Shown here one piece after another: positions 24,746-33,219 of a DNA stretch of 64,000 nt. Where the stretch lies: the NCBI GenBank assembly GCA_964614185.1, contig CAZTKJ010000011.1:1-64000 (forward strand), written 5' to 3'. Each line of letters begins with the position of its first letter. Position 1 is the first letter of the stretch. The stretch comes from Suilimivivens sp964614185. GTDB lineage: Bacteria > Bacillota > Clostridia > Lachnospirales > Lachnospiraceae. Under the pieces are notes generated by a model, which did not search any database, was not told the origin of the DNA, and worked only from the letters and a program-made list of their open reading frames with translations. The position numbers were made by a program, and so were the translations under genes.

Positions 24746-25720
24746 TCACTGCCATCTGTCAATATCGAACTGCTCCACATTTTCCTCTGTAACCAGCTCT
24801 ACCGGAACTAAAATATTCTTTTCCACCTGCTCACCTGCAGTCAGCCGATAAATCATTTCTGCTGCCGTCTTTCCAATTTCTGTAGGGAACTGCGCTGCCG
24901 ATGCCCTCATCATCCCTTCCGCAATCAACGCCTTAGAGTCCGGCGAGGCATCTACGCCATATAGATCTACCTCTCCTAACATGTGCTTTTCATCCAGTGC
25001 TGCTGCCGCACCTACGCTTGCCAGATCGTTCAGGCAGAAAATACTGTCAAATTCTATTCCCTCTTCAATTGCCTGCTGCAGCTTCGGCATGGCAATTTCC
25101 AATTGCCCTTCGCATTCAATCTTCTTAACAATTTCTATATTTTCATTGGAAGAAACAGTATCGATAAATCCCCTGACTCTGTCCTGACCTGACTTTGCTG
25201 CTTCGTGAGTCATAACAAGTATCTGTGATTCATCATGCTGTGAAAGAAAATACTCCCCTACTAATACACCTGCCTGGTAATTGTCAGAGGTAATGGTGCA
25301 ATCCGCCAGCTCACTGTCCTGCACATTAGTGTCCAGCACAATAAGAATGATCCCCTGTTCTTTTGCTTTCGTAAGAACCTCCGACAATCCTTCCCAATCC
25401 ACCGGTGTGACAATCAACACGTCCACTCCCATATCCAGCATTTCCTGAATCTGCTGAATCTGCCGTTCCACATCAAGAGCCGGATCTCGAAGCACCATCC
25501 TGTCGCCTTCAGCTTCTACCCTGTAAGTAATCTCCTCACTGATAATTTTGTAAAACTCATTATTCATGGTCATATAACTTGCTCCAATGAGAAGAGAATT
25601 TTTCTTTTGATTCACGGAAAAATCCCGGTCACCAAAGAAAAAGAGTACTCCTACTGCAACTGCGGCAGCATTGACTAATAAAAAGACTATTTTACATATA
25701 TATTGATATTTTTTCTCCAT
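24746..25720 (-). CDS. Membrane-anchored periplasmic-binding-protein sensor (RbsB-like)
   Basis: 324 residues. A single N-terminal membrane helix (about 8-25) without a lipobox Cys is followed by a LacI/RbsB-type binding fold: LLIGASYMTMNNEFYKIISEEI, DVLIVTPVDWEGLSEVL, VLDTNVQDSELADCTITSDNYQAGVLVGEYF, FCLNDLASVGAAAAL, DLYGVDASPDSKALIAEGMMRASAAQFPTEIG. Such proteins bind sugars. As first gene of the operon ahead of a kinase lacking a sensor domain, it is probably the ligand-binding half of the sensor. Start at 25720 after AGAGGG. Confidence 0.87.
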   Translation of the reverse strand: MEKKYQYICKIVFLLVNAAAVAVGVLFFFGDRDFSVNQKKNSLLIGASYMTMNNEFYKIISEEITYRVEAEGDRMVLRDPALDVERQIQQIQEMLDMGVDVLIVTPVDWEGLSEVLTKAKEQGIILIVLDTNVQDSELADCTITSDNYQAGVLVGEYFLSQHDESQILVMTHEAAKSGQDRVRGFIDTVSSNENIEIVKKIECEGQLEIAMPKLQQAIEEGIEFDSIFCLNDLASVGAAAALDEKHMLGEVDLYGVDASPDSKALIAEGMMRASAAQFPTEIGKTAAEMIYRLTAGEQVEKNILVPVELVTEENVEQFDIDRWQ

Positions 25721-25786
25721 ACTGCCCTCTCTTCTTACTTCCTGACCCGGATTCATTGTGCTTTTATAATTTACTTTTTCATATTA

Positions 25787-25815
25787 AGAATAGGAAAAAT
25801 ATAACATATTGTCAA
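25787..25815 (-). promoter_or_regulatory. Promoter of the four-gene sensory operon
   Basis: On the minus strand TTGACA (25810-25815), 17-base spacer, TATTCT (25787-25792); about 65 bases upstream of the first start codon. Confidence 0.8.
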
Positions 25816-25998
25816 TAATCCTATAATTATCATGCACACTGTAATGATACTTGCTATCGTAATAGATTTCCCTTCATCTTTTCTTTTTCACTATGGTTGT
25901 GTTATAATAGTAGCACATGTTTAAAGTACTTTATGATACCCTGAGGACATTCATCTTGCAGTTCAGCTGCAATACAAACATTTTTTCTGAGGCACTTT

Positions 25999-26367
25999 AT
26001 GGTAACTCGTGAAGATATTAAGAAATATACATTGGAAACTTATGGACTTCATTCTCTGCGATTATGGGCAAAAACCCCCTCCAATGAAGTCTTACGACAT
26101 GAAACTAACGGAAAATGGTTCGCAATCATCATGAAAGTACCCCAAAATAAAGTAGGCCTTGAAGGGGATGAGATCATTGATGTTATGAATGTAAAGTGTG
26201 AACCGGAAATGATCTCTTTATTAGTCTCTCAGCCGGGATTTGCACCTGCGTATCATATGAATAAAACACATTGGATATCTATTCCGCTAAATGGAACGGC
26301 AGCTGATGCGACGATCTATCATCTGCTGGACGCTAGTTATCATATGACTGCCGGAAAGAATACATAA
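25999..26367 (+). CDS. MmcQ/YjbR-family protein
   Basis: 122 residues with the YjbR fold phrases GKWFAIIMKVP, VMNVKCEPEMISLLVSQPGFAPAYHMNKTHWISIPLNG. The fold resembles double-wing DNA-binding proteins, but the role in cells is not settled. TATAAT at about 25902-25907 is a likely -10 box with a poor -35. The gene ends in a strong terminator. Stand-alone gene. Confidence 0.88.
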   Translation: MVTREDIKKYTLETYGLHSLRLWAKTPSNEVLRHETNGKWFAIIMKVPQNKVGLEGDEIIDVMNVKCEPEMISLLVSQPGFAPAYHMNKTHWISIPLNGTAADATIYHLLDASYHMTAGKNT

Positions 26368-26405
26368 AAAATATGCTTGTCATAACCTTGACAAGCATAT
26401 TTTTT
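26366..26405. terminator. Bidirectional terminator between yjbR and MATE genes
   Basis: A perfect 17-bp inverted repeat (26366-26382 and 26389-26405) with a 6-base loop. Its A/T-rich ends give T runs on both strands. It serves yjbR on the plus strand and the MATE gene on the minus strand. Confidence 0.93.
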
Positions 26406-26440
26406 ATGAAATTTTGTTAATTATAAATTCAATGGAATTA

Positions 26441-27817
26441 TTATAATGCTTTATCCTTCCATTTACCGCGCTTGTAAAAAAGAAATGTGATCAAAGCGCC
26501 GATCAGCCATGAGGATAAAAGCGATATGAAAACGCACTCCTGTCTGCCATTTGGCAGCTCCGGTGTTCTGGTAAGGAATGAAATCCCATATGCAATAGGC
26601 ACACGGATGAGAATCGTCGTAGCCATTGATATCCACATAGGAGTCATGGTGTCTCCTGCTCCCCGCATGATACCGGAAAGGCTCTGGGTCACTGCCATGG
26701 CAATATAGCCTACCGCCAGAATCCCCATCATGTCACGACTCAATTCTACCAGTTCCGGCGTAGCGGTAAAGATTCCCATCAGCCCTTTTCCGAAAATCAG
26801 GATCAGGGCAGTGATCACTGCAGAAGTTCCCACTGCTATCAGCGTTCCCTGCTTTGCTCCTATATTCACTCTGTCACTGCGTTTTGCTCCTACATTTTGT
26901 CCCGCATAAGTAGTCATAGCCGTTCCGAAAGAAAAGTTAGGCATCATTGCAAATCCGTCCACACGCATGACAATAACATTGGCAGCAATAAACATTTCGC
27001 CAAAACTGTTAGTAAGTGACTGCACCACGATCATCGCCATGGAAAAAATTGCCTGCGTGACTCCTGAAGGAAGTCCCAGACGTATGATCTTTTTGGTATA
27101 TTTAGACTGAAGCTTCATATAACAGGGCCTCAGTTCAAAGAGTTCTTTCATTTTCAGCAGCCGCAGCAGACACAGCAGCGCAGAGATGGCCTGAGCAATT
27201 ACGGTTGCCAATGCCACGCCGTTAACTCCCATTCCCAGCTTTGCTACAAATAATAAATCCAGTACTATATTAATGACCGTGGAAACCAGCAGATAAATAA
27301 GAGCTGATACTGAATCTCCAAGTCCCCGCAGCACTCCGCCTAAAATATTATAATATGCCATACCTCCGGAGCCGATAAATAGGATCAACAGATAAGAATG
27401 ACACCAGCCGATAATAGATGACGGAGTATCTAACAGTTCCAGCATAGGTCTGGCTACTAAAGAAGCCACTACCATTACAAACAATGTAGCGATTGCGGTA
27501 AGCGTAATACAATTGCCGATGGTAGTGGATAATTTTTCCCGCTCTCTTGCCCCAAAATACTGGGACACCATAATGCCTGCGCCTACACTGATTCCCACAA
27601 ACAGAACTATCAGGAGATTTAAAATGGGACCTGCGCTTCCCACAGCCGCCAGTGCATTATCTCCCACGTAATTTCCTACCACCACACTGTCTACCGTATT
27701 GTAAAGCTGCTGGGCAATATTCCCTACCAACATCGGTACTGCAAATAATATGATCTTCTTCCATGGTGAACCTTCCGTCATATCCACCGGTTCTACAAAT
27801 TTCTTTAAAAATTCCAT
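26441..27817 (-). CDS. MATE-family multidrug efflux transporter
   Basis: 458 residues, twelve predicted membrane helices. It shows both MATE repeats: FAVPMLVGNIAQQLYNTVDSVVVGNYVGDNALAAVG at the N-terminus and the NFSFGTAMTTYAGQNVGAKR motif in the second half. It exports cationic or drug-like compounds with Na+ or H+. It begins 9 bases after the chemoreceptor-like gene, so the two share a transcript; the reason for this pairing is not clear. Confidence 0.93.
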   Translation of the reverse strand: MEFLKKFVEPVDMTEGSPWKKIILFAVPMLVGNIAQQLYNTVDSVVVGNYVGDNALAAVGSAGPILNLLIVLFVGISVGAGIMVSQYFGAREREKLSTTIGNCITLTAIATLFVMVVASLVARPMLELLDTPSSIIGWCHSYLLILFIGSGGMAYYNILGGVLRGLGDSVSALIYLLVSTVINIVLDLLFVAKLGMGVNGVALATVIAQAISALLCLLRLLKMKELFELRPCYMKLQSKYTKKIIRLGLPSGVTQAIFSMAMIVVQSLTNSFGEMFIAANVIVMRVDGFAMMPNFSFGTAMTTYAGQNVGAKRSDRVNIGAKQGTLIAVGTSAVITALILIFGKGLMGIFTATPELVELSRDMMGILAVGYIAMAVTQSLSGIMRGAGDTMTPMWISMATTILIRVPIAYGISFLTRTPELPNGRQECVFISLLSSWLIGALITFLFYKRGKWKDKAL

Positions 27818-27826
27818 CGCTGTCTT

Positions 27827-29293
27827 TTATGCCTTTTCTGCCAAAATAATTAATTCTTTCATAATGTGGGCGATTTCACCCATGATCACTTCGTTTTCTT
27901 CCTCGGCACGCATGGTTTCCCCTGCATGAGCAGATACTTCTTCCGTAATGGCAGAAATAGTCTGAACAGAATCTACGATCATCTGGTTTGATTCCTTTAA
28001 TTCGCCAACACCCTTCATCAGTTCTTCCATATTATCACGAATGGCGTATGTATTGTCCTGAATCTTCCGGAAGCTCTCCGTTACATTGGCAACTCCCTGC
28101 TTTTCATCATTGATACCTGAAACCATCTTGGAAATGACCCCTACCACTTCCATAATTGCCGAAGAAACATTATGAATCAAATCCGTAATATTTACTGTTG
28201 CTTCTTTCGTACGCATTGCCATACTGGAAATTTCAGTAGCTACCACAGCAAAACCTTTTCCTGCCTCACCTGCTCTGGCAGCTTCGATACTTGCATTCAA
28301 TGCAAGAAGGCTTGTCTGTGAAGTAATGCCTCCTATCAGCTCCACTATGGTATTCATCTCTTCCATATATTGATTCAGTGCTTCCAGTTTTTGGGATACG
28401 TCTGTTCCGTTTGTTACCGATACTTCCACTTCTTCTACTAAAGAAGTTACGTTACGGTTTCCGTTTTCCAGGGCTGTAAGCGTATGTTGCATATTCATAT
28501 TGATCTGGGTTGATGCACTGCTTACTTCATTTACCTTATTTTGAATTGCTTCTGTCTGGAACTGTTGGTTCTGCACATGGTCTGCAGTATCCACAGTACC
28601 TTCAGATACCTCTTCCATTACCTGTTTCGTCAATTTGGATGCTTCTCTCAGCTGCTCTATCTTTTCATTAACTCTTGCAATTCCCTCTTTCAGTTTTCCG
28701 GACAGCTCTGTATTGGCTTTCAGCAGAAGCTCCATATTCTCTTGGGATTCCGAAATATCTTCTATTCTCTGCTCCGTATTTTCCTTCAATGTCTTGGCAG
28801 TGATAACGGAATAAATGGCGGCCAGAATCATAACTATGATCTGAATCACTCCGGATTCTATTCCCTGATATCCGAACCTCCCTGTTACAATACCTAATAT
28901 TACCACAAGAATATTCTCTATAATTGTTCCTGCATTAACGATGATCTGATACCGTATATCATTGTATACAGCTACGACAAATATCATAGGGATTGCAAAT
29001 ACAAATACCATGTTATTCGTTGTCGTAAACAAACGGATGGTATAAAACAGTGCAAATCCTATTGCCGTCAGATGCTTGATCATAATAGTTTCTTTATTTC
29101 TGCTAAAGAAACTGATCTCCATTATGACAGGTACAATTCCAACTATGCCTAAAAGCAGAACGTAAACAAGCGATGCCTGTCCTGCTGCTAATTGAAGAAA
29201 CATAAAAAGAACCATTACTACCAAGGTAATGATGTGTGCCACCATAGCTGTCTTATTATTTCTTTGCAGTTCCGTTACTTCTTTTGATCTCAT
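27827..29293 (-). CDS. Methyl-accepting chemotaxis-like protein
   Basis: About 488 residues. Six N-terminal hydrophobic helices (to about 180) replace the normal periplasmic sensor, followed by a long coiled coil and the signalling hairpin tip ALNASIEAARAGEAGKGFAVVATEISSMA. There is no HAMP domain. No flagellar or che genes lie in the window, so it may signal in another pathway. The start at 29293 (MRSKEV) has a G-rich site upstream; 29305 is possible. Confidence 0.87.
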   Translation of the reverse strand: MRSKEVTELQRNNKTAMVAHIITLVVMVLFMFLQLAAGQASLVYVLLLGIVGIVPVIMEISFFSRNKETIMIKHLTAIGFALFYTIRLFTTTNNMVFVFAIPMIFVVAVYNDIRYQIIVNAGTIIENILVVILGIVTGRFGYQGIESGVIQIIVMILAAIYSVITAKTLKENTEQRIEDISESQENMELLLKANTELSGKLKEGIARVNEKIEQLREASKLTKQVMEEVSEGTVDTADHVQNQQFQTEAIQNKVNEVSSASTQINMNMQHTLTALENGNRNVTSLVEEVEVSVTNGTDVSQKLEALNQYMEEMNTIVELIGGITSQTSLLALNASIEAARAGEAGKGFAVVATEISSMAMRTKEATVNITDLIHNVSSAIMEVVGVISKMVSGINDEKQGVANVTESFRKIQDNTYAIRDNMEELMKGVGELKESNQMIVDSVQTISAITEEVSAHAGETMRAEEENEVIMGEIAHIMKELIILAEKA

Positions 29294-29394
29294 AAGCGCC
29301 CCCATTTGTATTTATATTTATATTAATACTCCTATTAATTAAATTTACTACATCTATAACAATTTTACAAGAGGTGTAAGATGAACCTTATAAC

Positions 29395-29434
29395 ATAAAA
29401 ATAACGCTTCGCGCATAAAGCGCGAAACGTTATT
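29395..29434 (-). terminator. Hairpin terminator of the 29445-30185 gene
   Basis: 15-base arms (29400-29414 and 29420-29434) match at 14 positions around ATAAA. The stem core is GC-rich (CGCGC/GCGCG), and a T run follows on the minus strand. Confidence 0.85.
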
Positions 29435-29444
29435 AATCCTCTTA

Positions 29445-30185
29445 TTACCATCTGAAATCAATATGCTGTCCCAGCATTTTTTCTGCTTCTGTCTGTATAG
29501 AATTGCTTCTCTCTTCGAAAAAGACATCATTGATTTTTTTAATCAGTTCCTCTATGGAAGAAGCAGATACCGTAACTGTATTTTCATCTTCCTCTATCTT
29601 TTCGGAACGATTCTTTGCTCTCTTTTCCTCTTCGGCTTTCTTTGCTTCCTTTTTAGCGTTAGCTTTCTTCTCTTCCGCCGCTTCCTCTTTTTTCTTCTGA
29701 ATCCGTTCCCGCTGTGCTGCCAGGGACTTATCAACTACTGCAAAGAATGAAGCGTTACCGCCATCATCGATCTGCATTCCATAAGATTTTACTGCGGAAG
29801 CTGAGCTTCCAAGCTGTGCTTTAAACTGCGATAATCCGCTTGCGGCATTCCGTATGATTCCCTCATACTGTTTCCGGAAATCTTCATCCGTAGCCATTCT
29901 CTCCAGCTTTTCTTCATCAATCAGGACTACCATCTTGTTAGGATTTGCATAACTTCCTGCCTGTGATTTAGCCACATCCTTCATATCCTTGCTGACCAGG
30001 ATAAAATCCATGTTGGAATACTTCTTCTTTAATTCTGCATAGTAATCCTTGGCTTCATCGCTGAGCTTGGGCTGTCCGATTGTTTTCCCATAGTTTTCGT
30101 TCTTTCTCTGGGTTTTTTGGGGCTTTTGTGTTTCATAAACACTGCCGGCCTGTGCATTGTTTTCTACCTGTGATACTGTACTCAT
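29445..30185 (-). CDS. Uncharacterised Lys/Glu-rich cytoplasmic protein
   Basis: 246 residues. The N-terminal 40 residues are polar and Gln-rich, the centre (about 42-150) looks folded (SDEAKDYYAELKKKYSNMDFILVSKDM, YGMQIDDGGNASFFAVVDKSL), and residues 155-205 form a highly charged Lys/Glu/Ala coiled coil. No signal peptide or membrane helix. It resembles a Firmicute-specific family of unknown function (possibly DUF6033; this name is from memory and unverified). AAGGAGG precedes the ATG. Single-gene unit. Confidence 0.7.
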   Translation of the reverse strand: MSTVSQVENNAQAGSVYETQKPQKTQRKNENYGKTIGQPKLSDEAKDYYAELKKKYSNMDFILVSKDMKDVAKSQAGSYANPNKMVVLIDEEKLERMATDEDFRKQYEGIIRNAASGLSQFKAQLGSSASAVKSYGMQIDDGGNASFFAVVDKSLAAQRERIQKKKEEAAEEKKANAKKEAKKAEEEKRAKNRSEKIEEDENTVTVSASSIEELIKKINDVFFEERSNSIQTEAEKMLGQHIDFRW

Positions 30186-30277
30186 TTTTTCCTCCTTGAT
30201 TTTGATGCGTTGAAATCCATTTCAATCGCTTTGCACAATAAGTTCCTATCTTTTATATCGGCTAAATTTCCATAAAG

Positions 30278-31072
30278 TTAACCCAGAATTGCCTTATCAT
30301 TTGCAAATTCTTCACCACTGGCTGCTTCAAATCTGGAAAGCAGGTCTTTGACTGTCAATTTCTTCTTTTCCTCGCCTCTGATATCCAAAATGATCCTGCC
30401 GTCCATCAACATGATCAAACGATTCCCATGAGCAATGGCATCTTTCATATTATGTGTGATCATAAGCGTAGTAAGATGATCTTTATTTACAATATACTCT
30501 GTGGTTTCAAGTACTTTTGCAGCTGTTTTAGGGTCCAGCGCCGCCGTATGCTCATCCAAAAGAAGGAGTTTTGGTTTTTGCAGCGTTGCCATCAGAAGTG
30601 TCAGAGCCTGACGCTGTCCTCCGGACAAGAGTCCTACCTTGGTGGTCAAACGCTCTTCCAGTCCAAGGTCTAAGATCTTTAGAAGTTCTTTATACTCTTC
30701 ACGTTCTTTTTTACTGATTCCTGTACGTAAAAAACGCTTATGACCCCGGCGTCTGGCCAGTGCCAGATTTTCTTCGATTCCCATGGTCCTGGCAGTTCCG
30801 GTCATGGGATCCTGAAATACTCTTCCAAGATACTTAGCTCTTTTGTGTTCGGAGAGTTTCGTTACATCTACGCCGTCAATCAAGATCTGTCCGTTATCGA
30901 TAGGCCATACACCCGCAATGGCATTCATCATGGTGGATTTACCGGCGCCGTTTCCTCCAATCACAGTAACAAAATCCCCATCTTCCAGGGTCAGGGAAAA
31001 ATTATCGAGAGCCAGCTTTTCATTTACTGTTCCCGGATTAAAAATCTTAGTTACATTTCTGATCTCAAGCAT
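30278..31072 (-). CDS. ABC importer ATP-binding protein (TrpZ-like)
   Basis: 264 residues. Walker A is GGNGAGKSTMMN, the signature LSGGQRQALTLLMATLQ, Walker B LLLLDEHTAALD, and the switch His is in LMITHNMKDA. It powers the permease encoded directly upstream, which it overlaps by 8 bases. The family (with a TrpX-type binding protein) imports tryptophan, tyrosine or other small organic substrates in Gram-positive bacteria. Confidence 0.92.
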   Translation of the reverse strand: MLEIRNVTKIFNPGTVNEKLALDNFSLTLEDGDFVTVIGGNGAGKSTMMNAIAGVWPIDNGQILIDGVDVTKLSEHKRAKYLGRVFQDPMTGTARTMGIEENLALARRRGHKRFLRTGISKKEREEYKELLKILDLGLEERLTTKVGLLSGGQRQALTLLMATLQKPKLLLLDEHTAALDPKTAAKVLETTEYIVNKDHLTTLMITHNMKDAIAHGNRLIMLMDGRIILDIRGEEKKKLTVKDLLSRFEAASGEEFANDKAILG

Positions 31073-32009
31073 TGTTTTCTCCTCCCTTCTTCACTACCGG
31101 TTTGGCAAAATACTTTTTCTTCCAGTAGGGAATTGCAAGGAAAACAGCCACTATAAGGGATGATACCAATTTTAAATCGTTTGTATTTACCAGTTGGAGC
31201 CAGATGACGATCTGCAGTACAAAATAGTAAAGAATAGAACCCAGAGTCACAACGATAAGTTTCCATGCAAAGTTATGGAACAAACGTCCGAAAAGAGTTT
31301 CACCAATAACTACCGCCGCCAGACCGATTACAATGGCGCCGCGGCCCATATTGACATCTGCAAACCCCTGAAACTGAGATAGCAGCGCACCGGAAAGAGC
31401 TACCAGCCCATTGGAGATCATCAATCCCAAAACTTTTAAGAACTCGGTATTGATTCCCTGGGCTCTTGCCATGCCGCTGTTACATCCGGTGGCACGAAGG
31501 GCACACCCAAGCTCTGTTCCAAAAAACCAGTAAAGAATCAAAACCAGTAATACAATGGCTAAGGTTACCACAAAAATACTGTTTTTATAAAAAGGAACAT
31601 CTTTGACATACCGCAGCGAAACCAGTAAATCATACTTATCCACATTAAATGCCTGATTGGACTTCCCCATGATTCTCAGATTGACGGAATATAAACCATG
31701 CTGCGTCAAAATACCGCAAAGTATGGCGGGGATTCCCATAAATGTATGAAACAATCCCGTTGCCAGTCCTGTCAGCATTCCTACCAGTGTAGCTACCAAC
31801 ATGGAAATCCACACATTATGGCCGGAAAGCATCATCATAACACAGACAGCGCCGCCGGTACATAAAGAGCCATCTACCGTCAGATCTGCTATATCAAGAA
31901 TACGAAAAGTAATATAAATACCAATAGCTGTGATTCCCCAGATCAATCCCTGAGTAATAACCCCCGGCATTGCGGTCAACAAACTTAATATATTCATTTT
32001 TATAACCAT
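31065..32009 (-). CDS. ABC importer permease (TrpY-like)
   Basis: 314 residues, about eight to nine membrane helices. It is of the branched-chain-amino-acid/ribose permease type: TQGLIWGITAIGIYITFRILDIADLTVDGSLCTGGAV, GIPAILCGILTQHGLYSVNLRIMG, ATGCNSGMARAQGINTEFLKVLGLMISNGLVALSGALLSQ. The start could be 32009 or the in-frame ATG at 31997. The hairpin between it and the binding-protein gene probably lowers its expression. Confidence 0.9.
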   Translation of the reverse strand: MVIKMNILSLLTAMPGVITQGLIWGITAIGIYITFRILDIADLTVDGSLCTGGAVCVMMMLSGHNVWISMLVATLVGMLTGLATGLFHTFMGIPAILCGILTQHGLYSVNLRIMGKSNQAFNVDKYDLLVSLRYVKDVPFYKNSIFVVTLAIVLLVLILYWFFGTELGCALRATGCNSGMARAQGINTEFLKVLGLMISNGLVALSGALLSQFQGFADVNMGRGAIVIGLAAVVIGETLFGRLFHNFAWKLIVVTLGSILYYFVLQIVIWLQLVNTNDLKLVSSLIVAVFLAIPYWKKKYFAKPVVKKGGENNA

Positions 32010-32071
32010 GTTCCTTTCTCAAAGTTTCTTCAAAAAGTCTAAATTACATAATGGGAGTTTCCTTTGACAAA

Positions 32072-32099
32072 GGCAGCAGGAGAACCATCTCCCACTGCC
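32072..32099 (-). terminator. Attenuating hairpin between binding-protein and permease genes
   Basis: 12-base arms (32072-32083 and 32088-32099) match at 10 positions around ACCA, with only a short T tail. Such structures often let the binding protein be made in excess over the permease. Confidence 0.55.
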
Positions 32100-32127
32100 T
32101 GTCCATACTTCTTGCTTTACTTATGGA

Positions 32128-33105
32128 TTATTCAGCAATTGCCTCATAATCATCAGGAATAGTAATTCCAAGTGCTTCGCAGTTTGCTACATTATATTTC
32201 TTGGTGAATTGAGGTGCATATTCAATAGGCATAGTGGAAATATCGCCGCCTTCTGCAAGAATTTTTGCAGCCATCTTACCGGTACCTACACCCAGATCAT
32301 AATAGCTGATAGACAGTGTTGCAACACCGCATCCTGCACAGATTCCTTCTTCACCTGCTACTACCGGAACACCTGCGGGAAGGCAGATATTATTTACAAG
32401 TTCTGTATTGTTGGCAACGGTATTATCTGTAGGCACATAGATTACATCAACTGAATCTGCAGCCGTTGTTGCTACAGAAGAAAGGTCATTGGAATCTGCG
32501 AATGAATAATATTCACAGGTATATCCTTTTTCTTCTAAGAATGCCTTTACTGTATCTACCTGATACTGGGAATTAGCTTCTGAAGAACAATATAATAAGC
32601 CGATGGTCTGAGCATCAGGGAATAATTCCTGAATCATATCTGCCTGTCCGTCAAGAGGAGCAAGATCAGAAGTACCGGAAATATTTCCTCCTACCGTACC
32701 GTCAAAATCGCTAAGTCCTAATGCTACTCCATATTCTGTTACAGAAGTACCCAGAATCGGAATTTCATTTGTTCCTGCTGCAGCTGCCTGAAGTGCAGGT
32801 GTTGCATTAGCCAGAATCAAATCTACATCCTTGGAAACGAAGCTGTTAATGATAGTAGCACAGGTATTGGAATCTCCCTGTGCGTTCTGAACATCGAATG
32901 TAACTCTGTCACCTAACTCTTCTTTCAGTGAATCCATAAATCCCTGAGTTGCAGCGTCAAGAGCTTCATGCTGTACCAGCTGGCAGATACCGATATTATA
33001 AGTTTCCTCTCCGCTATTAGCGGATGTTCCTGCCGATGAACCTCCACAAGCCGTGAGACTGCAGATCATGGCAGCTGTTAAAAGTAATGCAAGTAATTTT
33101 TTCAT
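32128..33105 (-). CDS. ABC substrate-binding lipoprotein (TrpX-like)
   Basis: 325 residues. It starts with a lipoprotein signal (MKKLLALLLTAAMICSLTACGG; the lipobox Cys is anchored to the membrane), followed by the binding fold: NIGICQLVQHEALDAATQGFMDSL, VDLILANATPALQAAAAGTNEIPILGTSVTEYGVAL, LYCSSEANSQYQVDTVK, VIYVPTDNTVANNTELVNNICLPAGVPVVAGEEG. This is the TrpX family. GGAGG stands before the ATG at 33105. Confidence 0.92.
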   Translation of the reverse strand: MKKLLALLLTAAMICSLTACGGSSAGTSANSGEETYNIGICQLVQHEALDAATQGFMDSLKEELGDRVTFDVQNAQGDSNTCATIINSFVSKDVDLILANATPALQAAAAGTNEIPILGTSVTEYGVALGLSDFDGTVGGNISGTSDLAPLDGQADMIQELFPDAQTIGLLYCSSEANSQYQVDTVKAFLEEKGYTCEYYSFADSNDLSSVATTAADSVDVIYVPTDNTVANNTELVNNICLPAGVPVVAGEEGICAGCGVATLSISYYDLGVGTGKMAAKILAEGGDISTMPIEYAPQFTKKYNVANCEALGITIPDDYEAIAE

Positions 33106-33130
33106 AAAGATTTCCTCCCATATCATAATT

Positions 33131-33188
33131 ACGGCTCTAATTCTATAGCCGTCTTTCCGATTATACAGGTTTAACGCGCTAAAGTCAA
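33131..33188 (-). promoter_or_regulatory. Promoter, spacer dyad and leader hairpin of the TrpXYZ-like operon
   Basis: On the minus strand TTGACT (33183-33188), 17-base spacer, TATAAT (33160-33165). The spacer holds the near-palindrome TTTAGCGCGTTAAA, a likely operator. The leader contains a 6-bp hairpin (ACGGCT 33131-33136 / AGCCGT 33147-33152). No T-box features are seen. Confidence 0.75.
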
Positions 33189-33219
33189 TGAAATTTCCAA
33201 AATCCTGCAGACTCCTTTA

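Noticed and set aside
22740..25720. ABC transporter operon with the binding proteins
   Set aside because: No permease or ATPase gene is found on either side; the neighbours are a lipase-like protein and YjbR.
33106..33219. T-box or tryptophan-related leader before the TrpX-like gene
   Set aside because: The leader is only about 50 bases and lacks the T-box sequence and antiterminator.
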